Assembly (NCBI RefSeq): GCF_000321225.1
Contig: NW_004451856.1
Span: 2,615 to 66,614, forward strand
Reading direction: 5' to 3'
From: Odobenus rosmarus divergens
Lineage: Eukaryota; Chordata; Mammalia; Carnivora; Odobenidae
Length of the DNA stretch: 64,000 nucleotides
Positions 24,101 to 34,855 of this stretch are shown piece after piece (positions within the stretch are counted from its first letter, which is position 1; the number at the start of each line of letters is the position of its first letter). A program made the translations under genes and the position numbers. The notes beneath the pieces were generated by a model. The model worked only from the letters and a program-made list of their open reading frames with translations, made no database searches and was not told where the DNA came from.

Positions 24101-24484
24101 TTAAAATGCTTTTCCCAGAAGCTTCCACAAATGGAAGAAACTTACTTTCCATTCCTTATTTCTACTTAGCTTTTCTCACCTGAAAGGATAACGACGCTGT
24201 AAACACTTACATATGCAAAACCTATCCCTCCCCGCCTTTGGCACTTAACACTTTCAGATCAAATCTACAGATGGCCTAAGCGGCCGGGCTTGCAGCTGGT
24301 TTAGCATAAATACAACAGCACCACCTTGTGTTGCATTCCTGGGAGACTATACCTCAAGCCAGACAAAAGCTTGGGTGAAGAGGGGTGGCGGAGCATACAG
24401 CAACCAGGCCTGCGTTTGCACTCCTGAAGGCAATACTGGCTCTTATCCCCCTCGTAGGCAGTACCAGTCTACAATTTTCTCCTA
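21117..24484. other. Long low-repeat block; candidate conserved non-coding sequence
   Basis: About 3.4 kb in which I recognise no transposon. Overlapping forward frames at 21328-21773 disagree in reading frame and match nothing. From about 22440 to 22960 the sequence is rich in TAAT-type motifs and contains a perfect 12-bp palindrome GGATAATTATCC (22659-22670). A weak CTCF-like match lies at 24317-24331. No gene is supported. Confidence 0.45.
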
Positions 24485-24680
24485 TAAAATTTACATATAT
24501 TATTATACATACTAAATCTATGTACATAATCTAATATATAATTATTTCATATATATTTTATATATAAATATATTCTATTAATATTTATTTTGTATTTTAA
24601 AAATATATTTTTTAAATATATAAATATAAAAATGTATATTTTTGTATTTTAAAATATATATACACATATATATTAATAAA
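24485..24680. repeat. AT-only low-complexity tract
   Basis: About 200 bp made almost entirely of TATATA, AATATATT and TTTTAAAATA blocks with many short self-complementary stretches. No gene. Confidence 0.9.
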
Positions 24681-24749
24681 AGCCTAGACGAGCACAATGC
24701 TTTAGTAAATATTTTACAGTCAACTTGAATTTCAAAGTACTTGAAGGTA

Positions 24750-24976
24750 GGGGCACCTGGGTGGCTCCCTAGGTTAAGCATCTGCCTTCAGCTCAGGTCA
24801 TGATCCCAGGGTCCTGGGTATTGGATCCTGGGATCAAGCTCCTCGCTGGGCTCCTGAGCAGGGAGCCTGCTTCTCCCTCTCCTCCCCGCTCATGCTCTCT
24901 CTTGCTATCTCTGTCGCTCTGTCTCTGTCTCTCTCTCTCAAATAAATAAAATCTTACAAAACAAAACAAATAAAAC
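24750..24976 (+). mobile_element. SINEC, sense, with 17-bp TSD
   Basis: Starts GGGGCACCTGGGTGGCTCCC, has GATCCCAGGGTCCTGGG and the CT-rich part, and ends in an A-rich tail. The duplication CAAAGTACTTGAAGGTA lies at 24733-24749 and 24977-24993, perfect over 17 bp. Confidence 0.97.
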
Positions 24977-24993
24977 CAAAGTACTTGAAGGTA

Positions 24994-25649
24994 AAGGCAC
25001 AGTTAATGCTACTGATGATTTGACACCTTTTTTCTGAAGATTTACCCATATTTGGAGAGGTAGCTTTTAAATAATGCATTTGCCCATTAAATGAAGAAAA
25101 GGATTTTTCACATCTCTTTCGCAATAATTCTATGATGAATAATATGGATAAAATAGTGCTATTGTGGGTAAAATCTTTATTCCCCAAGTAGTGCTGTAGA
25201 GTTTTATTCATATTTAATTTTCTCTATGGGGAAAGCTGAGAAATTAATATATGGATATCAACTTGGGGCTGAAGGACTATATTTATAAGACACCCAAATC
25301 ACCAAAATAGAAACATTGCCCAAATATGCCAGTTTTGTATGATTTTTTTCACCAGGAACAACACAGTTAATTAAGGAAAACTGTTTTCAATTGCAGTTTG
25401 AAATGTCAAGATCAGTATAACAGATTAGCAATTCTCTGCCCATGAAGTCATCTGGAAAATTGAGTCTGAGCTCTTACAACCTACACATGATTACAGAATG
25501 AGAAGTTAGCGGACCAGAAGGGAGGAAACTTCAGGGCCTTTCAGGGACAGGCCATGCCGAAAACCTTACCCAGAAAGCCCCACAAAAGGCTCAGTCATGT
25601 CGCTGTTCAGTTGTAAGAGGAGGGTTCTGTCTTCTATGTTTGTTTGCCT
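24994..25649. other. Unique sequence, no gene seen
   Basis: About 650 bp of AT-rich unique sequence without a named repeat. Confidence 0.4.
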
Positions 25650-25716
25650 GAGTTCACAACCTGAGTTGAAACCAAGAGTCGGACACTTAAACCGACTGCA
25701 CCACCCAGGCTCCCCG
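25650..25716 (-). mobile_element. SINEC head fragment
   Basis: Complement of a SINEC head: GAGTTCACAACCTGAGTTGA, ACCAAGAGTCGGACACTTAA and ACTGCACCACCCAGGCTCCC. Only the tRNA-related third is kept, it is more diverged than the other copies, and there is no tail. Confidence 0.75.
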
Positions 25717-26089
25717 CTCAAACACATTCTAAATTAATTCAAGTAAAACACTAACGGGAAAGGAAGTCTTTTTAAAATCCTACAGTGTATTCTAAAGAGA
25801 ATTCCTTTATTTAGTTGTTACTTGAACTGCATCAATTTTGCCTTTATCATGGCCAATAGCTATTTTATTCTTATCCAGATACATCTTGAAAAAATTTTTT
25901 TGGTCAAATGTGGGTCCTGAGGAGATCATAGACTTAATTTCTAGGCTGTCTTAATTCTATACTGCCGGCTACATGGCTTCCCACTCAGGAGACAAGAAAT
26001 TACTGTTGATAATGGAATAATAATAATTTCCCAGACTGGTGGACTAATTTCAGAAACTGTTGGTGGTTATTAATTGGATGGAGCAAATA
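25717..26089. other. Unique sequence, no gene seen
   Basis: About 370 bp with no recognisable element. Confidence 0.4.
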
Positions 26090-26399
26090 TAAATTTGCTC
26101 AGGCTGCCGTAACAAAATACTACAGACAGAGTTGCTTAAACAACAGGAATTTATTTTCTCACAGTTCTGGAGGCTAGAGTCCAAAATCAAGATGCCAGCA
26201 GGGTTGGTTTCTTGTGAAGCCTTTCTTCCTGGCTTGCAGATGACCACCTTCTCACTGTGTCCTCACAAGACCTTTTATCTGTGTGCACGTGGAAAGAGAG
26301 TGCTCTGGTGTCTCTTCCTTTTCTTATAAGGCCGTCTGTCCCACTGTATTACAGGGCTTCAACCTACAAATTTTCGGGAGGCACAATTCAGTCCATAAC
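26090..26399 (-). mobile_element. MaLR LTR (MLT1A-like), antisense
   Basis: Plus-strand landmarks: GCTCAGGCTGCCGTAACAAA, GGAATTTATTTTCTCACAGT, TCTGGAGGCTAGAGTCCAAA, GCCAGCAGGGTTGG, CTTCTCACTGTGTCCTCACA, and an end AATTCAGTCCATAAC. That end is the complement of the MLT1A 5' start TGTTATGGACTGAATT. Internal sequence is attached on the right, so on the minus strand this is the 3' LTR. Confidence 0.8.
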
Positions 26400-26795
26400 C
26401 TTCTCTTCTCTGACCCCCCCCCAAAAATGTGTGTCCTTTTGGTATACAAAAAGCATTCACTCCCTGCCAACAACCCCAAATTCTTAACTCATTCCAGCAT
26501 CCATTCCAAGTCCAAAGCCTAAATAGCATCTAAATCAGGTATCAGTGAAACTGGAGGCAAAATTTCTCTCCAGCTGTGAACCCGTGGAGCCAGGTAAGTT
26601 GTGCTCTTCCACAGTACAGTGGTAGTAGAGGCAAAGGATAGGTATTCCCATTCCTAAAGGGAGAAACCGGAAACAAGAATGGGGTGATGGGTCCCAAGCA
26701 AGTCCAAAGTTTAGCAAGACAAATTCTGTTAATCTTAAGGCTTGAGAATAATACTCTTTGGCTCAATGCTCTTCCTGTAGGCCCACTAGACTAGT
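26400..26795 (-). mobile_element. MaLR internal region, 3' end
   Basis: Directly abuts the LTR. It starts with a pyrimidine-rich CTTCTCTTCTCTGACCCCCC (a polypurine tract on the minus strand). It then follows MaLR internal sequence: CTTAACTCATTCCAGCATCC, AATTTCTCTCCAGCTGTGAA, GGGAGAAACC, GGTCCCAAGCAAGTCCAAAG and CTTAAGGCTTGAGAATAATA. It is degenerate and non-coding. Confidence 0.7.
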
Positions 26796-28764
26796 GATGT
26801 AGCACTCGGACAATTTCTAGAATATAGCAGATTCTTAAGACTCACCACATGTCCCTCTTTCTTTCTAAGTTTTATAGAAAGAACACGATTTCCTTTCACT
26901 TGTAATCTTTAGTTCTATAAACTTGCAGACCTGTATTTAAATTAAAATAGTTCAAATGTGGGTTTTGGTAAAGAGTTCAATATCAGCTTATTGACCTCTA
27001 AATTTGATGAAGAATGCGTCATCCACTCTGTAGTGAGCTTGACTTAAATAACCATTACATGAATGTCCAACTGAACCAGAGGCTGGAATTCCAACAACAA
27101 ATTCATGCAAATCAAGGAGATGGTAGCAGAGCCTTCCGTTCGCTACGGTTTGATGAGTGAACGAATATCCACAACATTCTTTGGAATGCCCGGACATCTT
27201 CCAAGTACGTCAAGATCATCAGCAAGCGGTTGCTAAAGAAAAACCAATCTCTGTTTTGGCCCAGAAGGCTGGACCTACTTTTCTCCATACCTAAAGGTCA
27301 ACACTCAGTGAAGGCCCTCCAATACAGGTAACTCCTTCATCTGTCAGATACAACACAAAACCTCTTCTTCCCATGGATTTCACTGTGTACACTATGCTCC
27401 CAGGGTGCTCTGAGGTAGGCATCAACGCCACAAGACATGGTGAAGTAGAAGTCAGGAGAAAATACTGACACACTCTCCTTACTCTTGATGAAAATTGTCT
27501 GTGTGTGTGTTGAGGGGAGTCCTTTACAAAAATCTCCATAGCCAGAGCTCTGCTTTTAAAACTGGCCACAGATCCGTGGCAAACTTCCATGGAGTACGGA
27601 TCGAAAATTCTTATGGAGAAGAACAGCCTGCTTGTTTTCAGAAGAAAGGCAGGAGAAGAGCCTAGAACCCCACCCACTAATGATATCAACATTTTCCGGA
27701 AAGCTTGCCCATAAAATGGTGCCTGCCTAGCTTCAGAGAGAAAGCATGATCACATGCCCACCCCCAATGTCAACCCTGTGCCACGAGCCTGCAGAACCTT
27801 AAGACCATGTACAGGATGGATTTCAATCTTCTCACTCCCTGCCCCCCAGCCCAAACACAAACGCTAACTTTGCCCTTCCTTTCTGCCCCTGCTGTCGGCA
27901 CACCCCAGCACCGCAGCAAGAGAAAACTGGACGTTTTCCAGGAATCGCTTCAGTCTTGTTCAGATGAAAGGCAGGATGCCAGGGTGAGGCAATCTCATTA
28001 TTAATCAACCTTGATCTGCAGAAGACGACACAGTCGCAGGGCTGGTGCTTTAAGTACCCTTTCGGCAGTGATGAAAGTCAAGCATTATTCGGCGAGCTTC
28101 TAAGTGGACACTTTAAATCATGCGAAAGTCTGTACTATTTCAGTGCTAGAGACAAGAACTAAAAACAAATAATGTGCTATTGGTAAACTGCAGGAAACTG
28201 TAATTTTGAAGCCTGAACAGCTACCCCTGCTTGTAAAGTGAGAGTCCATGTCAGGGAAGCTTTGGAGCTATTGGAATGTACCAGGGCTGGTTCCATCCAA
28301 TTTGACTTCAAGGGCATTTAAGTGAAAATTTCCTTTAAATAGTCAAGGCTGAGGAGACAGAAGACCTTGGAAATCTATTACATGTAATCCCTTGGGAAGC
28401 ATTTCCAGCTTCACACGTTGTAAAGCACATTGTCTATCTTAGACAATCACTTCTGTAAACTATGCTTCTAGACCCTTCAGGTCCCTCCTCTTCCCTCCAC
28501 CAGTACCTTCGGTTTGGGGGGTGCCCTCTCTCTTTCCTGAGCACCCCGAGCACTTACTGTCTACTCAGTGAGTGCACATTTTGACTTCTATTTATAATGT
28601 CCCACTTATTTTTGACATGTAATTAGAATCAATGTTACCCTTTCAGAAATTGATTTTGTTTTACTTTGTAATTAAAAACTTTAAACAATATATACAAATA
28701 GCACATTAATTTAACTCTGAAATATTGAAATGGTATTTTATTTGTTTTCGATTCCATTGAGAAA
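26796..28764. other. Unassigned block with protein-like and exon-like segments
   Basis: No transposon recognised. 27291-27692 has a 133-codon minus-strand frame, and the plus strand there also reads as a fairly protein-like frame broken by two stops. I recognise neither. At about 27907-27982 there is an exon-like segment with a pyrimidine tract and AG before it and a GGTGAGG after it (see findings). It could be decayed gene or repeat sequence, or chance. Confidence 0.3.
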
Positions 28765-28990
28765 TGGAGAGATCATGGGCTGTGCTGTCAGGTGGATCAG
28801 GATTCAGACCCCAGTTTGGATGCACATGAGCTCTATAATTCTGAGCAGTTTGTTTCATGTCTTTGGACTTCAGTTTTCCTCATTTGTGAAACTGAATGAT
28901 TATAGTAATGCCTTGTGCAATGTAAAGATTTAATGCAGTAAGATGCTAGCTGTCCATCATAGTACATCTAAGGGACTCAGTAAATGGGAG
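28765..28990 (+). mobile_element. MIR SINE
   Basis: MIR order is kept: GATCATGGGCTGTGCTGTCA, GGATTCAGACCCCAGTTTGG, TTCTGAGCAGTTTGTTTCAT, ACTTCAGTTTTCCTCATTTG, AACTGAATGATTATAGTAAT and GGACTCAGTAAATGGGAG. Confidence 0.8.
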
Positions 28991-29407
28991 CCACCAGCAA
29001 AGGTAGAGGAATTGCAACAGGAGAAGTATTATGCACAGTACGCTGTCTCCCTGCAAAAGGCAGTTCTCGAGAAAAAGGATCACATCACACACTTCTATAC
29101 AAGCAACACTCAGTAAGTACCAGTTGCAATGTACTGACATGAGTGAGTTGGGTATCAATATATTTGCCCAGTTAGAATAATGGGACAGAAGACTGGGTCA
29201 CCAACTATTCTGAAGAATGAAACATGTTACACAGACAGAGTGCTTTGTTAGTGATATAAAAGTAAGAACTTTTTCTTTCACAAAGTCTTTGACTTGTTTT
29301 AGGGTGAGGCAGGGGAGAGAAAGGAGAAAAGAGAGGAAGGGAAAGAAAGCCAAACCATTACAACAAGGGTTAAAGAACAAGTCATAGGGAACAAAGAGAA
29401 AGGAACT
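28991..29407. other. Unique sequence, no gene seen
   Basis: About 420 bp, with a purine-rich stretch at 29311-29349. No gene or named repeat. Confidence 0.4.
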
Positions 29408-29605
29408 CATATTTGCTGAACACTATATATTAGCACTTCACAAGAAACCCGCACTCTATCCTGAAATCTAAGTCCTGTTAGCCTCAGAGACCTTAGACAG
29501 ACTTGCCCAAGTTCCCTCAGCCAAGAAGTAGTAGAACTGAAAATTATGCTCAGGGCTGTCTGCCTTCAAATGTGGATTCATTCATGGCTCTGTGCTGTCA
29601 CTCTT
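29408..29605 (+). mobile_element. MIR SINE, diverged
   Basis: CATATTTGCTGAACACTATA, TAGCACTTCACAAG, GACTTGCCCAAGTTCCCTCA, GTAGTAGAACTGAAAATTAT and GCTCAGGGCTGTCTGCCTTC follow the MIR 5'-to-3' order. Confidence 0.6.
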
Positions 29606-30122
29606 TTGCACCAAAGAGCTAAGGATTGCTATTCTACCCTGACCCTACCCTTCACATACAGCGATGCATAATTTGTCACTCAAACAGGACGTGGTTGAGA
29701 ATGAAGGAGGGCACCGTTAATAGTTTGTCCGGGACAATAGGCCAAACTGCAACCTAATCTTGTGTAAGACTGGACATTTGGTCACACCAGCTTGATAGAG
29801 TTGTTTCTACTCTGCACTTCTCAGCTCTCAAGCACTGAGAACTCATGCCATTATTTTCCTATTCATGCTATTCACTCTCTAAACAGCTCTTGGTAAGATC
29901 AGCAGAGACCTCCCTGTTCCTAAATCATAGTTTGTTTTGTTTTTTTTTTTTAGTTCTCATTTCACTTGACATCTCATTACACTTTACACTTTATTCTAGT
30001 GGTGATTTGCTCCTTTCTGATCTACTCCAATACCCCTGGCTTCTGGGCTACAACACACTAGTAGTTATCATCTCGTAACTGCAGCTTTTCCAACCCATTA
30101 TCTTCTCCCCAGCTTTTAAAGT
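29606..30122. other. Unique sequence, no gene seen
   Basis: About 520 bp, with a T-run at 29939-29952. No supported gene. Confidence 0.4.
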
Positions 30123-30325
30123 AGTGGGGAGGCCTGTGTGGCACATTCGGTTGAGCATTCAACTCTTAGTTTCGACTCAGGTCGTGATCTCAAGCTCATG
30201 AGATTAAGCCCTGTCGGGTTCCTGGCTGAATGAGGAGTCTGCTTGAGATTCTCTCTCCCTCTCCCTCTGCCCCTCCCTACTCCCCTCCCCCAAATAACTA
30301 AATAAATCTTTAAAAATAAATAAAG
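30123..30325 (+). mobile_element. SINEC, sense, diverged
   Basis: Head GGGGAGGCCTGTGTGGCACA, then TTTCGACTCAGGTCGTGATC, a CTCTCTCCCTCTCCCTCTGC segment and a CTAAATAAATCTTTAAAAAT tail. It carries more substitutions than its neighbours and I could not fix a target-site duplication. Confidence 0.88.
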
Positions 30326-30339
30326 GACTGGCAAGCCCT

Positions 30340-31165
30340 AAGGCTTGGTCAGAGGCCCTCTTCTGTTTTCTTCATTTAAATCTGATTTCTTTCTATATGC
30401 TCCTAGGGAACCTCATCTACCCTGATGGCTTCATATAATATCTTTAATAACCATCAAATTTATATTCCCAGTCCAGACTTTCTTCTGAGCCCCAAGCTAA
30501 TGGTTTACTTAACGTTGTTATGTGGATATTTAACAGGTACCTTAACATCAGTAAGCCCAAAACTCATCTCTTCCTTTCATCCCCAACAACTCAATTTCCC
30601 CCTAATGATCACTAGCTTAGTGAATGGCACTGCCGTCTATCCAAGTGTGTGAGAAACATCCTCACCCACCATATGCAATTGATCATCAGTGTTAAGTGTA
30701 CCTTCTAAATACCCATCTCTCTTCATCTCTTCTGCAACATCTTAGTCCTAACCAACATCATTTCTGTCTCCAGTTAGTATAATGGCTTCTAGACTCTCTC
30801 CCAAGCACTCCTGCCTCTCTCTAATTATCAACCTGCAATATCTGAACCACTCTCGCTTAAATCAACTCTTTTTCCTTCTCTCTTTTGCTCTACTTATCTA
30901 TCAGATCCTCATACATTCCTTTTTGAATGTTCTCTTCTTTCATACTGGATAACATATTCATCTCCTGGATCTCAGATTGGATGTTCTTTCCTCAGAGAAG
31001 CATTTTAGGGCCCCTAGACTGGTTGAATTTCCCTACCAGATATTTTCATGGCTGCCTATAATATTCTTTTGAGGCATTTATGAAAATTGTTGTCCCAGTC
31101 TTGCCTTTTGGCACAGCATAATTCTATTAGTTATTGATATTATTCTAATGGTTTTGATCAGGTTC
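30340..31165 (+). mobile_element. L2 LINE, long fragment
   Basis: L2-like text over about 800 bp: TTATATTCCCAGTCCAGACT, CTTCTGAGCCCCAAGC, CCCAAAACTCATCTCTTCCT, GTGAATGGCACTGCCGTCTA, CTAACCAACATCATTTCTGT, TCCTCAGAGAAGCATTTTAG and CCAGATATTTTCATGGCTGC. It is non-coding now. 5' and 3' edges are approximate. Confidence 0.65.
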
Positions 31166-31686
31166 CACAGCATCACTCAACAGCTATTATTAACATCCAA
31201 TGGCCAGGCTGGACCAGGGGCCCATGATCCTGAAATTTCACTGGTCCACTTATTTTGAAGTTGATGTATGAGACAATGACTTATAGTGGGGCTCTCTGAT
31301 GATCTGACATGAGGCAAGAGCAAGAGAAAAATGCTGTGAGGGGCTCTCCCTAAATTCCAATCTCCAAGATCTTCTTCAGTCAGATGAAACAGAAGCTGAT
31401 AAGCACAGGGTGCTGGTAAGACAATGAAGAAATCAGAAAAAGCATGGCTCACACTGAGTAAAGTCAGGAGAACTGTAAATGGCAATGCCTGTGCATACTG
31501 GATGCTGGAGGTACAGAGAAGTGACAAAGCTGACTATAGATCTCAAATCTTCTCTGTCGCATACAACATGGTTTTGCACCATCCATAATAATGCCTTTTA
31601 AACATAAAAGGTAATGATGTGCCTATATAAGATATAACTTTAAAGGAATAAAACAGGCTTCATACACAGTTTGGGGAATTTTGTCA
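31166..31686. other. Unique sequence with one antisense frame
   Basis: No repeat named. A 116-codon minus-strand frame (31177-31527) has no recognisable domain. Confidence 0.35.
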
Positions 31687-31890
31687 TTTTTTAAAAGATT
31701 TATTTATTTGAGAGATTTAGAGCTCTTGAAAGCTTGGGGGAGGAGCAGAAGGCGAGGGAGAGAGAATCTTGAGCAGACACCCTGCTGAGCATGGAGCCCA
31801 ACACAGGGCTCGATCTCACAACCCTGAGATCATGACCTGAACAGAAATCAAGAGTCTGATGCTTAACTGACTGGGCCACCCAGGCGCCCT
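31687..31890 (-). mobile_element. SINEC, antisense
   Basis: Starts TTTTTTAAAAGATTTATTTA, has CACCCTGCTGAGCATGGAGC and GATCATGACCTGAACAGAAA, and ends GGGCCACCCAGGCGCCCT. Flanking near-repeats GGGAATTTTGTC and GAGAATTCTGTC (31674-31685, 31891-31902) are the likely diverged target-site duplication. Confidence 0.93.
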
Positions 31891-32250
31891 GAGAATTCTG
31901 TCTTAATACTACATAGTTACTCCTTATATAGTTATTGCTATTTAAATGATTAGTTTTAGCATCATGACTCATCTAATCATTTGCATTTTATATTCCTGAT
32001 ACTCTTAAGTGCCTTAAAAACTCATTTGTTGGCAATTTAAATGCACTTTTATATTTGTAAATTACATATTCTATTAAAAAGCACTTTAAATGTAGGGATA
32101 TGCCATAAAATGTTCTATTTGCATGTCAGGTTTATAGCTATCAAAACTTGCTATGGTGTATAAATTGAGCTTTGCTTTGATGCCAGTGTTCTTTTCCCCC
32201 GAGTTTATTCTTCTGGGATATCCAGCAATGTTAAAGTGTTTCTGTCAAAA
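31891..32250. other. Unique AT-rich sequence
   Basis: About 360 bp with no named repeat and no gene. Confidence 0.4.
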
Positions 32251-32267
32251 CTGTACCAACATCCTTG

Positions 32268-32518
32268 GGGTCCCTGGGTGGCTCAGTCAGTTAAGTGTTG
32301 GACTCTTGGTTTCAGCTTAGGTCATGATCTCAGTGTTGCAAGACTGAGCTTACTCCACACTCAGGCTCCACACTCAGCAGGAATTCTGCTTGAGATTCCA
32401 GGCTCCACACTCAGCAGGAATTCTGCTCGAGATTCTCTCTCTTCCTCTCCCTCTGTCCCTCCCCCCAACTTGGGCACACACACACTAAAAACAACTAACT
32501 AAATCTTTTTTAAAAACC
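32268..32518 (+). mobile_element. SINEC, sense, with internal 37-bp tandem duplication
   Basis: Head GTCCCTGGGTGGCTCAGTCA, GGTTTCAGCTTAGGTCATGA, CT-rich segment and an AACTAACTAAATCTTTTTTA tail. A 37-bp unit starting CAGGCTCCACACTCAGCAGG occurs twice in tandem (32362-32398 and 32399-32435) with one T/C difference. Flanks CTGTACCAACATCCTT and CTGCGCCAACAATCCTTT look like a diverged target-site duplication. Confidence 0.93.
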
Positions 32519-34237
32519 TGCGCCAACAATCCTTTCTAACAGAGGCCTCTAGTTTTGGAGATGAAGTGAGATGGTAGTGAATGGGGGGTTCTAAAGTGAG
32601 GACTACACTTGTTGGCGATTTGAGAGAAGTAGGGTTGGAGCATGGCAAAAATGAAGTGAAGATGGGTCCCAGGAGGAGATGACTGAAGATGACCATGGGA
32701 GATGAAGTATGGAGATTATTCCCTGAGTTGTCTCTACATGGAACCAAGTGTTCTGTGAAGGGGAGAGAGCTGTTAGTAAGTTTATCAGATTCAACCCTAA
32801 GGGGACCACTAATCTGTTAACTAAGGCAAAGAGACCTTGGAAAAAGCTACAATTCATTTTATAACTACTGAGCTGGAAATATCTGTAGAGGTCATTTTGT
32901 TCAGCCCCCCTTAAAGTATAGAGCCATAAAACCTGGAGCCAAGGTATACGGAATTATCTTGGCTCTCGATGGAAGCCATAGAGAGATGATTTTTCAGGAG
33001 ATGTTCAAAGATGACTAAAACACTCAGTTGAAGGAACTGATATTATTTAAATAGGTAAAAAGAAAGCTGAGAGATGATCTTCTCTCTGTGAAAATGATTC
33101 TGAGATAAAAGCGATGTCAGCAATTAATGACACATATAACACGAACCATTTTATTGAACAAGCTTGATTTAAGAGGATACAAGCCAAATTTTATTCCTTA
33201 TCACTAATCTCCTTTCAGCCTCCTGTGTTGAATAGTTCTTAACCCACCCCCTAGATGAAACTTCAGGAAATTACTGTAGTTCTTCCAATCCAGGCCAGTC
33301 CAGTGTAATAATCATAAAATTACAAATTATCTTCCAGTGTAAAATAGCCCCCTTCTTGCAGCTCATGTTGGCCCAGGCCACTTCTCTTCTTTCTCCTTCT
33401 CTCCAGGGGTAGATAAGGCAAAGAATTGTCTAGCCTGGACGATATGGTTGTGATCTGGTGTGGGTACTGTCCAAATACTGCAAATCCCAAATTCTGATTC
33501 TTTCTTTGTGGACTGCTTATTGGGTTCTTTGGAGACCCTCTCCCCCATGACTGGGGCTCTCCCTCTTCCAGTCCTCTCCTGTGGCTGGCTCTTGATACCC
33601 TTTTCCTCTGTCACCTGCTTCCTCTGCTGGGCCATCTCATTCCTTTAAAAAAGTACTCTTGGGCAGAGTCCCTTTTGGAAGGACCCAAGACTGGCTGTCT
33701 CCCAAGATGAACTCTTGACCCTTGGGAAATTCAAGGTGTCTTTCCTTGCCCCATCAAACTCTGAAAGTGCAGACTATTCCTTATGTAGCTGGTGGCAGAG
33801 GAAGCCTCTTTAACTTTCCAGGCCTGAGGCAGATACCTGTCTCGGCATTCCTCAAATTCTAGGGAATGAACGCCAAGCTCTCTGAGTGGTTGTCTTGAAA
33901 CAGCATTTCCTCAGCTGAAAGTGGAAGGAAGCATGCCTTTTTCCTTCATCAGGGGTGCAGGTGAGCTCAGAGTGCATAATACTGACAAAACTCTCTCAAA
34001 CAGCCCTCACTGCCAGTGAATCCTTCTCCCATGAGGCAGGAGCGGGTGAGGGGCTGAAAAAATGTCGTAATTGCTTAGCATGTGGACAACAACTCATTAG
34101 GATGTGGGATCATTTGGCATCCACATTTTTGTTCTCCATTTTTAGGGCCTCTGTTGAAATTCCAAGACAGCAGAAGAGCTGGTTTAACATCCTGCTTTTA
34201 CACAGATGGCCTGAAGTCATGTCCCTGTCATGCTCCC
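32519..34237. other. Unique block, no supported gene
   Basis: About 1.7 kb. Reverse frames at 32499-32857 and 33363-33635 and forward frames at 33460 and 33955 match no family I recognise. No repeat is named with confidence. Confidence 0.35.
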
Positions 34238-34855
34238 TGTGGCAGCAGAATTCTAAAGATGTCCCCACAAGATCCCCCTGTTCTGATTATTCAATCAAAC
34301 ACTAACCTAGGTGCTGCTATGAAGGCACATTGCAGATGTAAGGAGGGTCACTAATCAGTTGACCTTCAAACAGGGAAATTATCCTGGTAGACACATTGTA
34401 ATCAAAAGAACCCTTAAAACCAGAAAAGGAAGGTGGAATAGTTAAAGAGATGCAACAGAATAGGAGAACAAGAGACATGTAACAGAAAGGGAGGTCAGAG
34501 AGATTCAAAGCCTAAGAAGGACTCCATCTACCACTGCTGATTCTGAAGCTGCAGGAAAAGGGCCTTGAACCAAGGAACAAGGGCAGCCTCTGGAAGCTGA
34601 GAATGACTCCCAACCATCAGTAAGCAAGAGCATAGGGAACTGAGTTCTGCCAACAGCCTGATTGGGTCTGGAAGCAGATTTTTTTTCCCCAGAGCCTTCT
34701 AATGGAAACCAAGCTGAGTGGCACTTTGATTTCAGCCTTAGAGAAACCTGTACAGCCAGCCCAGATTTCTGCCCCACAGAACTGTGAGATAATAAATGTA
34801 TGTTGGCTCAAGCCTCTAAGTTTGTGATAATTTGCTATAACAGCAGTAAGAAACA
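34238..34855 (+). mobile_element. MaLR (MLT1-like) LTR, sense, near complete
   Basis: Begins TGTGGCAGCAGAATTCTAAA, then GATGTCCCC, GGCACATTGCAGATGTAAGG, GGGAAATTATCCTGGTAGAC, ATTGTAATCAAAAGAACCCT, GGGCAGCCTCTGGAAGCTGA, CAGAACTGTGAGATAATAAA and GTGATAATTTGCTATAACAG. The order is that of a full MLT1-type LTR, and no internal region adjoins it. Confidence 0.75.
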
